Of a DNA stretch of 64,000 nt, positions 43,579 to 53,869 are shown piece by piece. The stretch is from Isoetes taiwanensis (taxonomy: Eukaryota > Streptophyta > Lycopodiopsida > Isoetales > Isoetaceae). A program made the translations under genes and the position numbers. The stretch is taken from NCBI GenBank assembly GCA_021234155.1, contig JAJEKV010000067.1:3279279-3343278 (forward strand), read 5' to 3'. Below the pieces are notes generated by a model, which worked only from the letters and a program-made list of their open reading frames with translations, did no database searches and was not told the origin of the DNA. How positions within the stretch are numbered: position 1 is the stretch's first letter; each line of letters starts with the position of its first letter.

Positions 43579-44804
43579 CTAAGAAATAGATAAAGAATGA
43601 TCTTTAAAATTTAAGGGGATGTAATCTTGGAAGGGAGGAAATCGGGATCCTCGTGTGGAAAGAAGGTCGGGTCTCTTGTTCATACTCGTGTCCTCCACGT
43701 GCAAGGTTCCTGGAATCTCTGTGTCATAACCATCATCAAGAGAATCACTGCTGCTTTCAGGACTAGAGAGGGGAGTGCATGAGCCATCAAGCTCATCTAA
43801 TTTTCTGGCATCGTTCTCATCATCCCAAACCCTTCGCCTTCTTTTCCCCACTCTGCGTATGGGAACAACGTCACTAGGTAGACCATAGATAACGCAGCGT
43901 ACATCTTTGATGGAGGCCTGAGTGGGTGTGAGGGTCAAGCGCCATGCTGCTTCAACTCGCTCTTGGCTAATGTGTGCGGGATTGGATGGGAGCACCCAAG
44001 CACTAGATAGAATAAACTTTTCGGTTCTTAACATCCGTGCTATGGTGTAGCACAAACTAGGGGTTCTTTGCTTTCTTCCATGGTACAATATGAAATGCTT
44101 GGCGCGCTGCATCAAGTTTCGATTGTCTAGCGTGACACAATCCTTGATTTCACCTGCTCCATATAAGGCATACTTATTCTTGCCTTTCTCCATTTCCTCT
44201 GCACTAACCCCTTTGGCATAGTACTTAAAATGCATTTTGCCCATATCCTTAAGGCAATATCCAAGCATGCCGTCGAAACAATGCAAGCGTGTGTCCTTTA
44301 GGGCCTTGCACATGATTACTCCGCCAGGGGGTTTATGCTCAACCCAATCCAGAGCATGCTTGAGACGGGAGTTGACTGAATTAGGGGTTGTCATCTCCAT
44401 CCTGAAAACACACTGCAGATGCAAATGGTCCAACTCCGATCCCCGCTCCTGTGAAACCATTCCTGCTATTAAGTCAAGGACACTAGAAGCCTGTGAACTA
44501 GGCTTCTTCCCCTTTGCTTTGTTGGCTTTGGCCTTCGCACGCTTCTCCTCAAGAAGCCTTTTCTTCTCGTCCCTGAGCTTCTGCTTCTCCTCCTTCTCCT
44601 TAGCGCGTTGCTTTTCTTTCTGTTCTTTACAGAACCTAGCAAACTCGCGCTGCTCTTCTCGCTCTCGCTTTCGCATATCATGAAGAGTTATCTCCTTCTT
44701 TGGCCTGCCCCTCTTCCTCCCAATGATTAAAGGTTTCTCAGGGGCTAAAGGTGCATCAGGTTCTTCCTCTTCCTCAACAAAGCTGGATTTATGGAAATAA
44801 GGGG
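43579..44804 (-). CDS. HUH Rep-like endonuclease gene, copy 1 (first Rep motif apparently deleted)
   Basis: An AG acceptor at 44806-44805 opens an exon that reads through an AT-hook (GRKRGRPKK) and a Lys/Glu/Arg coiled region (MRKREREEQREFARFCKEQK from ATG 44676) into a Rep core. ERGSELDHLHLQCVF holds the HUH pair H-x-H-x-Q (Rep motif II). GYCLKD is the Y-x2-K catalytic tyrosine motif (motif III). Then KNKYALYGAG and a conserved C-terminal region follow, with a basic RVGKRRRRVWDDE end. No Walker A or helicase is present. Compared with the copy at 61801-62970, the stretch holding motif I is missing between SSV and LDLIAGM. Without motif I it may be inactive. It is a single open frame of 366 codons from 44676. 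Confidence 0.7.
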
Positions 44805-45690
44805 CTGCAAAAAAGAAAAACTTGCATCCAACGCCCTAGCGAGCTTGCAGGTGAAATTTCGCTTTCCCGGCAATCTGCCTTCCTCATCTAAGCAAACTCG
44901 TGCACATGCAGCAGACTTTCGGGCTTGCCGGCGAAAATTCATTGTGTCTAGAGGCTTCGTTGGAAAGGAACAGAAGTTTGGATTTGGATTTGGATTTCAA
45001 TGTGAGAAATGGTGCTTGGAAAATAACAAAGGTTTGGATTTCGATTTGGATTTCAAAGATGAAGAATGTAACAAACCCGAAGGTGATGGTCGTGGTCGAG
45101 TTGCATGGGCCATGGTAGACAGGTTCAAGTGGAGGATCTCGGATCTGTAATCAGAAAGAAACTCTGATCTTCTGTGACAGAAATGGGTGTTTTGTGAATA
45201 GGAAAGGGCCGAAAATGGATTGTTCGAGCAGATCGAAGCTTTAAAAATCTCAACCAAAATTAACTTCTACCAAAAAGAAACCCTGACCCAAATCTGTGAT
45301 CCATCGCTAAACTCTGATCTTTTTTGTGAAATTGGCTGCTTTCTGAATTGGCTTGGCCGAAATTGGCTTGGGCCGAAACCTGTGGCTACGGTTTAAAAAG
45401 CTGATCGACGGTTTTGTGGCTACGGTTTTGATGGACGATGCAGCCACGGTTTTGATGGACGATGGTCGCTGCATAATTGGAACCCCAAATTAGAACCCTA
45501 AATTTAAAACAATGGTTTAAAACAAAAAACATTTCCAATGGTTCCAAAAAAACCCCAAACAACCATGCCAATGGTTAACCAAGGCATTTTTCAATTTTTC
45601 TTTTTCTTTCCCCCACCAAAAATCGAAATAATCATTTGGGAACCTTATGCTTCTGCCATCCTTGTTCCATACCGAGCACCACAGACCAAT
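44805..45690. other. Intergenic region upstream of Rep copy 1
   Basis: Probable 5' region and intron of the minus-strand Rep gene. On the + strand an ORF (44791-45150) contains short Phe/Gly and Asp/Leu/Phe repeats from GGATTTGGATTTGGATTT; this is a simple-sequence effect. ACGGTTTTGATGGACGATG is duplicated near 45423-45465. Confidence 0.4.
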
Positions 45691-45935
45691 ACGTTACACT
45701 CGAACCCCAATGTCCATGTGTCCAGTTGGATCCTAGTCCAAGAGGAGCTCAACATCTAAGGAGGAGTTAGTGATGCAAATGGGTACCATCATCTTCACAA
45801 AATGACAATGTTCTAAAATAGCAATTTTGATTGATTATAAAAACATAACTTTCAAGTATGATTTAAGCGACCTCAACCTCCGGCCACGGAGGGCAACCCT
45901 CCGTGCGCAGCACCTTGTTGCTATGGAATCTGATT
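45690..45935 (+). repeat. Dispersed repeat, plus-orientation copy
   Basis: Matches 25405-25635 in inverted orientation for about 230 bases, including TCCTAGTCCAAGAGGAGCTC and the GGAGGGCAACCCTCCGTGCG palindromic box. Confidence 0.75.
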
Positions 45936-46149
45936 GCCTAAGTACTAGATAACTCCAAAATTATTACCTTGAGCTTATAGAAAGGGCGAGACTGTGGTTC
46001 TCTAGTAGTTGGACATATAATGGACATATGGTGGGCAAAAATGTTCGAGCCAAATGTTAAACGAACTGCTTTATATGTTGGCGGACCTTGATTATGCTTG
46101 TTTGTAGAAAATATTAACAACTTAAATCTGAATGCTAATTTAGTGTTCA

Positions 46150-46745
46150 CATTAACTCAAACATGCCATGTGGGCTCCAACATGCCACCTAGGCTCAAGC
46201 ATGCCAAGGTAGCTCAAGCACGCCACCTAAGCTCAAACACACCAAGATGGCTCAAACATGCAACCTAGGCTCCAACATACCATTTAGACTTCAACATGCC
46301 GCCTAGGCTCCAACATGTCGTCTAGGCTCAAACATGTCAAGGTCGCTCAGACATGCCACCTAGGCTCTGACATGCCACCCAAACTCCAACATGCCACCTA
46401 TGCTTCAACATGACACCTAGGCTCAAACATGACAAGGTGGCTCAAACATCCCACGTGGGCTCCAACATGCCACCTAGGCTCCAACATGCCAAGGTGGGTC
46501 AAACATGCCACGTGGGCTCCAATATGCCACCTAGTTGGCTCAAGCATGCCACGTGGGCTCTAACATGTCGAGGTGGCTCAAACATGCCAAGGTGTCTCAA
46601 ACATGCCACCTAGGCTCCAACATGCCAAGGTGGCCCAAACATGCCACCTAGGTTCAAACATGCCAAGGTGGCTCAAACATGCCATGTGGGCTCCAACATG
46701 CCACCTAGGCTCCAACATGCCAAGATGGATCAAACATGCCACCTA
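46150..46745 (+). repeat. 19 bp satellite, block 1 (forward)
   Basis: A 19-base unit runs head to tail. Three versions recur: CAAACATGCCAAGGTGGCT, CAAACATGCCACGTGGGCT and CCAACATGCCACCTAGGCT. Each shares CATGCCA and GCT and differs in the middle five bases. Three units equal 57 bases, so frames stay open with a 19-residue peptide period; the encoded MPRWLKHA.. peptides are artefacts. Confidence 0.95.
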
Positions 46746-47170
46746 GACATGTTTGAGACACCTTGGCATGTTGGAGCCTATGTGGCATGTTGGAGCCCGC
46801 ATGGCATGTTTGAGCCACCTGGCATGTTGAAGCCCGCATGGCATGTTTGAGCCACCTTGGAATGTTAGAGCCTCAGTGGCATGTTGGAGCCCCCGTGGCA
46901 TGTTTGAGCCAACTTGGCATGTTGGAGCCTATGTGGCATGTTGGAGCCCGCATGACGTGTTTGAGCCATCTTGGCATGTTTTCGCCACCTTGGCATGTTT
47001 GAGCTTGGAGCCTAGGTGGCATGTTTGAGCCACCTTCGCATGTTGGAGCCTAGGTAGGTGGCATGTTGGAGACTAGGTGGCATGTTAAAGCCCACATGGC
47101 ATGTTTGAGCCACCTTGGCATGTTGGAGCCTAGGTGGCATACTTGAGCCACCTTGGCATGTTGGGAGCCC
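46746..47170 (-). repeat. 19 bp satellite, block 2 (reversed)
   Basis: The same units as block 1, read on the minus strand (TGGCATGTT, GAGCCACCTTGGCATG), start immediately after block 1 at ACCTAGACATGT, so blocks 1 and 2 form a large palindrome. Confidence 0.95.
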
Positions 47171-47264
47171 ACGTAGCTACCTGCATTTATTCAGTCCCTA
47201 CAAATGGTAAGCCATCTTTCTTTTTTAGAACCATTGCCAAGAATGCCATCGAAAAACCCCAGTG

Positions 47265-47575
47265 GTGACATGTTTGAGCCACCTTGGCATGTTTGAGCCA
47301 CCTTGGCATGCTTGAGCCACTTAGGCACCAACATGCCACTTAGGCTCAAACATGCCAAGGTGGCTCAAACATGTCAAGGTGGCTCAAACGTGCCACGTGG
47401 GGTCCAACATGCCACCTAGGCTCCAACATGCCAAGGTGGCTCAAACATGCCACGTGGGCTCCCAACATGCCACCTAGGCTCCAATATGCAAGGTGGCTCA
47501 AACATGCCACTAGGCTCAAACATGCCAAGGTGGCTCAAACATGCCATGTGGGCTCCAACATGCCACCTAGGAAGC
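47265..47575. repeat. 19 bp satellite, block 3 (short reversed then forward part)
   Basis: About 70 bases in reversed orientation are followed at 47330 by about 245 bases in forward orientation, ending at CACCTAGGAAGC. Unrelated sequence (47171-47264) separates this from block 2. Confidence 0.9.
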
Positions 47576-48920
47576 ACAATTTCATTAAATATGGACTTTT
47601 CACAAGTCCATAAATATCTCAAATGGTAGCTACTGTTAAGGATACAGGGTTCTTATGGCGAAAACGATGGAATATGCTCACATGATTCTGTCAGGAGGCG
47701 ACAAAAGTAGTCAAAATTGATGATGAAGAAATGGGAAAGGTATCTTACCTTAGGCTTCGCACAAGACAATATAGATCCGAAATAACCATCACATTAAGAA
47801 AATATAGCGTATTATGCACAATAAGATAAGTACGTCAACTTTCAGACACTAAAATTTACATAAATTTCATTAAGACATCATAGAATTCTCAAAGTTCTCA
47901 AATAACAAATGAAGGAAAGCTTTTGACAATTTTAAAGTTTCAAATATCTGGAACACTCTTTTGGGCTTTTAGCAGACCCTTATTTCTGGGATTAATGATA
48001 TTTTCCTGCAAATATTCAAGTAAATGTTAGTATAATAGGTTATCATTCGTTCCGAGGATTACTACATGCAATTTTTAAATTGGGCAACCACCCTATTTAA
48101 TGACTAGCTTCATATCTAATGGCATTCAATGGTGTGCGATTTACTCTTACAGAAGTGGGATCTTTATCTTTATGGGGCAATATGCATATATGCAAAACAA
48201 TTCATTTAGCTAAGATAAGGGTTATTGCATAACTAACGGTCAAGATTGAGTGTAAAACATCCAATGGTTTAAATTATAAAACCCTAAAAAAAATAGCTCA
48301 GCTTCATTTTGTCGGCCGAGCTATGGCGGTCATGCTCCAACGTCTTGCAACTTCAAAGAGCATAGCGCTTCAGGTATGGCAGAGACTATTCTATGGCAGG
48401 GGATGCTTGTAGGCAATTTCGTGGCGGCTATGGTAGGGGATGCTTGCAGGAGACGAGCTATGGCGGATGATGCTTGCGCGCTTTCGAACAACAACGAGCT
48501 ATGGCGGGGGAATGCTTGCGGGGAGAAAGAAAGGTGAAGAGTTCGTGATTTTCGATAGAACGAGGATGGATGTGCGGTGGTCGGATTGAGCGGGCAGAGC
48601 CTTCTTGTCAGGGTTTCTGGCTGGAACGATTCTTGCTGCATTTGCATCCCCTGCTTCATCGAAGTTTGCCCTGCATTTGCTGGAACAATTCTTGTTGCAT
48701 TTGCATCCCCTGCATTTGCTAGAACAATTCTTGCTGCATTTGCATCCCCTGCTTCATCGAAGTTTTGCTCGAAGTTTTGCTGCTTTTGCTTAAAAAATAT
48801 CCAGGTGCAGCAATGCTGGCTTCGCAGAGACTAATCCCCTTCCATGGCCAGTTCCAAAGGAAATATTGCCCATATAAGCTGTTTTTGTTATTCAGCCCTG
48901 TTCTAAAGTTCTATCAATCA
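47576..48920. other. Non-coding interval with a GCATTTGCATCCCCTGC tandem patch
   Basis: No gene recognised up to 48600. From 48630 to 48785, TTGCTGCATTTGCATCCCCT, with TTCATCGAAGTTTG or TTTGCTAGAACAA, recurs three times. This is the 5' flank of the expansin remnant. Confidence 0.5.
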
Positions 48921-48951
48921 GAACGTAGAAAGGGTTTTTTGGGTTGTGTAA

Positions 48952-49481
48952 ATGGGAACTCTGCTGCAAATATGCATTGGCTTTGCAATGCTGCGAATAA
49001 AAAATGTGCAAGGCTATGGCAATGGAGGATGGGGGCTAGCTCATGGAACTTACTACGGCGGAGCAGATGCCACTGCAACTAATAGTAGATATACTGAAGC
49101 CCTAAAAACCTCTGTTTTGGTTGAGTAGAAGACAATGCATGGATTTTAACCTAAAAAATCCCTGATTTTTTTTGCTGAACAGATGGAGTGTGCGGCTATG
49201 GCAACCAGCTGAGCACCGGATATGGAACTAGTACAACTGCATTGAGCACTCCTCTGTTTAGAAGTGGAACGATTTGTGGCGCTTGCTTTAAGGTCAGATG
49301 CTGGAATGATCCTGCCTGCTTGCCGGGCAGCCCCTCCATCGTTGTAACTGCCACAAATCTATGCCCTCCTGGAAGCCTTGGAGGCTGGTGTGATCTTCCT
49401 CGGCTCCATTTTGACTTGTCTCAGCCTGCCTTCTCAAGAATCGCTCATGTTATTGCTGGCCATTTTGTGCTCCAATACAGA
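48952..49481 (+). pseudogene. Alpha-expansin remnant, first domain only
   Basis: ATG at 48952 opens a weakly hydrophobic start (MGTLLQICIGFAML) and then GYGNGGWGLAHGTYYGGADA, the N-terminal expansin signature. After an intron, exon 2 begins at 49183 (after AACAG) with [20 protein letters not shown], Cys-rich [30 protein letters not shown], and [15 protein letters not shown] with the HFD motif of the GH45-like domain 1. The frame follows the family to VLQYR and then runs into AAATTGGGCGGTCGCC, unrelated sequence; the second (pollen-allergen, cellulose-binding) domain is missing. The first donor site is also not clearly GT. A normal product loosens cell walls; this copy cannot. The HFD motif and the Cys positions are otherwise kept, so the loss is fairly recent. 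Confidence 0.88.
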
Positions 49482-49895
49482 TTCAAATTGGGCGGTCGCC
49501 GGATTTGGATTACAAGAGAAGACAAAGAGGCCCAAAAAATTAAGGATTAGTTGTTAAGGGCTTCAAATCAGGCGGTCGCCCGATTTTAGATAGGACAAGG
49601 CGATTTCAGATAGGACAAGATTCCAGATAGGAGATGATGATGTTATACGGCTTATATGCATAAGTGAAGGTTCAAAAAAAGTTTGTATTTTTTGAGCACA
49701 TTCCAATCATTTTATTTATTTATTTATTTATTGCTTCTTTCATGTTAGCTGCTTCAATCACTTTTCTTTTAGTTTATTTATTATCATTCCCATGTATCAA
49801 ATCTTCTACCTAATATGGTATCCTCCTCTCACTTTTAATCACTTTTAATTTTTAACATGCAACCATCCTTTTAATGTTCAATAGAAGGGTCATGG
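49482..49895. other. AT-rich interval with GGCGGTCGCC boxes
   Basis: Starts with two boxes (GGGCGGTCGCCGG near 49490 and AGGCGGTCGCCCG near 49570) related to the palindromes of the following minisatellite; then a TTTA microsatellite near 49712-49730. No gene. Confidence 0.6.
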
Positions 49896-50435
49896 AGGGC
49901 AGTATGCATGCCACGTGGGGTGCCAAATTGGGCGCCCGCCCAATTTGCACCCCCAGGTGATATCTGGGCAGGGCAGTATGCAGGCAAGGTGGGGTGCCAA
50001 ATAGGGCGCCCGCCCAATTTGCACCCCTAGGTGATGTCTGGGCAGGGCAGTATGCAGGCAAGATGGGGTGCCAAATTGGGCGCCCGCCCAATTTTGCACC
50101 CCCAGGTGATGTCTGGGCAGGGCAGTATGCAGGCAAGGTGGGGTGCCAAATTGGGCGCCCGCCGAATTTGCACCCCTAGGTGATGGCTGGGCAGGGCAGT
50201 ATGCAGGCAAGGTGGGGTGCCAAATTGGGCGCCCGCCCAATTTGCACCCCCAGGTGATGTCTAGGTGATGTCTGGGCAGGGCAGTATGCATGCCAGGTGG
50301 AGTGCCAAATTGGGCGCCCGCCCAATTTTCACCCCTAGGTGATGTCTAGGCAGGGCAGTATGCAGGCAAGGTGGGGTGCCAAATTGGGCGCCCGCCCAAT
50401 TTGCACCCCCAGGTGATGTCTGGGCAGGCTTTCTG
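49896..50435 (+). repeat. 74 bp minisatellite with GGGCGCCCGCCC palindrome, seven copies
   Basis: GGCAGTATGC recurs at 49898, 49972, 50045, 50121, 50195, 50280 and 50355. Each unit carries AAATTGGGCG-CCC-GCCCAATTT-type inverted repeat and CACCCCCAGGTGATGTCTGG. Related single palindromes lie at 51640-51945. Confidence 0.95.
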
Positions 50436-50975
50436 GCATGTAAGGAGAGGGGGTAGGATATCTGACATGCAAGGGCACTGTAGGAGAGCAATGAAGAGAT
50501 ATAAGAAAAGAAGAACGGTACCAGAAAAGAAGAAAAAGCGCTTGAAGCTTCTAGCCAGCACATGCAAGAGCTTGCATCTAAGAAAAGATGGCGTTCTAAG
50601 AAGACAGAAAATAATATAAAGGTAAACAAAACAGCAAATTAATCGGAGGCCTACCTTTTCCTCCTTTTGAGGGCCGATTTTCCATAAAAATAGGGGCGCT
50701 GGGATCCACAGAGATGGCGCCTTGACTTCTGTGCAAGATGCTGCAGTCTGATCGAAGAATCGGCTTGATCTTCAGCGCGAACAGACAAGAACACAGACAA
50801 ATGACCTTTTAAAAAGGGCATGCCATGAGGATACACAGGTGAATGTCAAGTGGCATGCTCATAATGAAAGGTCCAGGGCGTATATGGTGGGCCCATAATG
50901 CGTCACAATATAAACCCCCTTTTCATGACCATTTCAAATTCAAAATAAAGTCCACGTGGACCATTCACGTGAACA
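50436..50975. other. Non-coding interval
   Basis: No gene recognised. It lies between two tandem repeats. Confidence 0.45.
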
Positions 50976-50977
50976 CT

Positions 50978-51108
50978 GAAATTCAAAATTCAAATTTGAA
51001 TTTCCCCCCTCAACTCAATATTCCCAAAAGCTCTTCCTATTTGAAATTCAAAATTCAAATTTGAATTTCCCCCCCTCAACTCAATATTCCCAAAAGTTGT
51101 TCCTATCC
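50978..51108 (+). repeat. 65 bp tandem duplication
   Basis: GAAATTCAAAATTCAAATTT starts at 50978 and 51043; each is followed by GAATTTCCCCCC and CTCAACTCAATATTCCCAAA. Confidence 0.9.
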
Positions 51109-51309
51109 ATATTCCAAGCGTCTTACCATCCACCCTTTCCGCTCTCGACCAGGCGCTTTACCGGAAGGTAAGTTTTGACTTTATATTAGCATATATGATG
51201 CACTAGCGTAATGTGCTGCTATTTTTGTTGTTTGTATTTCAAGGTTGTAGTTCTATTACAAGGTTGTAGCTTTTATTGTTGAAATCATAAACCTAGTTGT
51301 GGTAGGGTT

Positions 51310-51545
51310 TGAGTATTGCAGCATGCATTGCCATACTGATGATAAGGAGATGGGACACACCCTTAGACGAGGTATGATCTTTTGTTGTTAAAATCACATA
51401 GTTAGTTCTAGTGCTTGTCGTGAGTATTGCAACATGCATTGCCATACTGATGATAAGGAGATGGGACACACCTTTAGGCTTCAAGATGAGGTATGATCTT
51501 TTGTTGTTAAAATCACATAGTTAGTTTTGGTGCTTGTCAAATGAG
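51310..51545 (+). repeat. 111 bp tandem duplication
   Basis: TGAGTATTGC(A/G)(A)CATGCATTGCC starts at 51310 and 51421; both units continue through GATAAGGAGATGGGACACAC and AAAATCACATAGTTAGTT. Confidence 0.9.
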
Positions 51546-51599
51546 TAGGTCGAGTTAAGCATGTTGTATGAGAAGTCCTAGTTTTTCTTGTATAATGTG

Positions 51600-51950
51600 C
51601 CAGGGGCCCAATCCAGTGTGCTCAAATAGGGCGGGCACTAAGTTTGGAGCAATTGAATAGGGCGGGCGCCCTATTTAGGCTCTCCAAATTGGGCACCCGC
51701 CATGCATGAGAGGGAAAAAAAAAATATCCTCAAATTGGGCGGACGCCCATTTCGTGGGCTTCAAACAGGGTGGGCGCCTGTTTGAGCTCTCTAAATTGGG
51801 CGCGGGCCCAATTTGCGAGACTTTTTTTTTTTTTTTTTTTTTTGCTCGAATTGGTCAAATTGGTGCCCCAAATAGGGTATCGCCCAATCATGGGCACCCT
51901 ATTTTACGCCCGCCTAATTTATGGGCCCAAAAATGATACATTTTTCAATG
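51600..51950. repeat. Cluster of GGGCGGGCGCCC-type palindromes
   Basis: AATAGGGCGGGCGCCCTATT, AAATTGGGCACCCGCC, AAATTGGGCGGACGCCCATTT pieces and AAATTGGGCGCGGGCCCAATTT pieces recur at 30-50 base intervals, together with a T23 run at 51821. They resemble the core of the 74 bp minisatellite but are not in tandem. Confidence 0.75.
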
Positions 51951-51959
51951 TTTTGCAGA

Positions 51960-52630
51960 TGGTGTTTTGCAGTCTAGGAGAGGCTAATGGCTGCAATGAC
52001 ATGAATGATACAAAAGATGAACCAGCACACTCGAACCCCAGCCAAAGGTGGGTAGAAGATAGTAACGGGTCAACACCATTAACCAGGTACTTTAATTCAT
52101 GTTCCTAGGATTGAAGACCCTTCACTGAAGGGTTCCTGCCTATTTCATTATATGGGACTACTATAATGCCAAAGCCATATGTGTCATCTTTGGCTCTTGA
52201 CTTAGCGACATGAGGGCACTTTCATCGAGTTTGACGCTATCTATTCTCGTCAAAGTTGGCCCAAGACACGTGGTAAGACCTTCATGGATGAGTAACGCAT
52301 ATGATGTGTTTCTTCCATATCTTTCATATCTTCAATAAACATGTTTCTTACGTCATTGTTAAGGTTCTAGATGGAAGTGATTCATAGAGGGATACATCTG
52401 TGATGGTGATGATGGTTATGTCAATTGTTGGACGAAGACCGCTCTTGAGATAGACACTATCGATTACACTTGGACTCCTTCCAATAAGAAGAAGCCACCC
52501 AACATTGTCAAACTCAAGATTCATGTGCTTGTTGCCGAAGCATATGCAACACTTGCTGGGGATGTATGTTCGGTCGAGAAAATAGTCATTGAGGCAAGTC
52601 ATTGATGAAAAGTCCACGAATTCAAGTTTT
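51960..52630 (+). pseudogene. Possible unknown gene remnant
   Basis: Protein-like frames such as YICDGDDGYVNCWTKTALEI, DTIDYTWTPSNKKKPP and VKLKIHVLVAEAYATLAGDV (about 52395-52603, ending TGA) are interrupted upstream by stops. No family recognised. Confidence 0.25.
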
Positions 52631-52654
52631 GTCCAAAATTAATGAAATTGTGCT

Positions 52655-52915
52655 TTAGGCTCAAACATGCCAAGGTGGCTCAAACATGCCAAGGCGGCTC
52701 AAACATGCCATGTGGGCTCCAACATGCCACCTAAGCTCCAACATGCCAAGGTGGCTCAAGCATGCCACGTGGGCTCCCAACATGCCACCTAGGCTCCAAC
52801 ATGCCAAGGTGGCTCAAACATGTCACTCGGCTCAACATGCCATGCGGGCTCCAACATGCCACCTACGCTCCAACAAGCCAAGGTGATGCCACCGAGGCAC
52901 CAACATGCCACCTAG
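52655..52915 (+). repeat. 19 bp satellite, block 4a (forward)
   Basis: The same three unit types as at 46150, in forward orientation. The block is cut at CCACCTAG by the hAT-type element and resumes after it. Confidence 0.95.
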
Positions 52916-53184
52916 CAGGGATAGGTTCAATACTGTATACGTTTTATACGTAATACGTATTTTTTGTTTGATACGGCACAAATTTGACGTTTAATACGTC
53001 AAAAATACGTCCAAAAAAATTTCCGGCGTCGAAAAAATTTTGCGTAAGCGAAACCTTCAGTTTTGCTTACGCGAAACTAAAAGAAAAAAATAATTTTTTT
53101 TTTTTTTTTCGGAACCTTCCGCTTTCGCTTTACGCGAAACTTTTCAGCGTAGTTTAAACCTGAAGGTTTAAACTTTACGCAAAA

Positions 53185-53215
<31 letters not shown>

Positions 53216-53372
53216 AAGCGAAACCTTTAAACTGAAGGTTCGCTTACGCGAAATTTTTTTTTTCCGGCCGGCGAGTATTAAATACGAAAAATACATATTT
53301 TTCCCAAAAATACGTATTTTTGTACTTTATACGTCTGAAAAAATAATTTCATACGTACAGAACCTATCCCTG
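52916..53372. mobile_element. hAT-type MITE, 457 bp, with intact target-site duplications
   Basis: Begins CAGGGATAGGTTC and ends with its exact inverse GAACCTATCCCTG. It is flanked on both sides by the 8-base duplication CCACCTAG (52908-52915 and 53373-53380), which is itself part of the satellite unit. CAGGG-type ends and an 8 bp duplication define the hAT superfamily. Subterminal TACGT(A) motifs recur at least ten times. No transposase is encoded. T-rich runs and GTTTAAACCTGAAGGTTTAAAC-type inverted repeats fill the centre. Confidence 0.93.
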
Positions 53373-53815
53373 CCACCTAGGCTCAAACATGCCAAGGTGG
53401 CTCAAACATGCCAATATGGCTCCAACATGTCACCTAGGCTCCAACATGCCAAGGTGGCTCAAAAATGCCAAGGTGGCTCAGACATGCCATGTGGGCTCCA
53501 ACATGCTACCTAAGCTCCAACATGCCAAGGTGGCTCAAACATGCCACGTGGGCTCCCAACATGCCACCTAGGCTCCAACATGCCAAGGTGGCTCAAACAT
53601 GCCACTCGGCTCAAACATGCCATGTGGGCTCCAACATGCCACATAGGCTCCAACATGCCAAGGTGATGCCACCTAGGCACGAACATGCCACCTAGGCTCA
53701 AACATGCCAAGGTGGCTCAAACATGCCAAGGTGGTTCCAACGTGCCATCTAGGCTCCAACATGCCAAGGTGGCTCAAAAATGGCAAGGTGGCTCAAACAT
53801 GCCATGTGGGCATGA
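53373..53815 (+). repeat. 19 bp satellite, block 4b (forward)
   Basis: Continuation of block 4a after the hAT-type element, same orientation, ending at CATGTGGGCATGATG. Confidence 0.95.
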
Positions 53816-53869
53816 TGACTAGGACTTCATGCAAGAAATATGATAACCTTTGGAATTTTTGGTAGAGGC

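Noticed and set aside
46410-47629. Several 60-80 residue frames with MPRWLKHATWAPTCHLGSNM-type repeats
   Set aside because: Direct product of the 19 bp satellite; three units equal 57 bases so frames stay open on both strands.
49896-50435. CRISPR-like array (seven regularly spaced repeats)
   Set aside because: The whole 74-base unit is repeated, with no unique spacers, and the DNA is from a plant nucleus.
49852-50629. Minus-strand frames with repeated HTALPRHHLG and APNLAP peptides
   Set aside because: Products of the 74 bp minisatellite.
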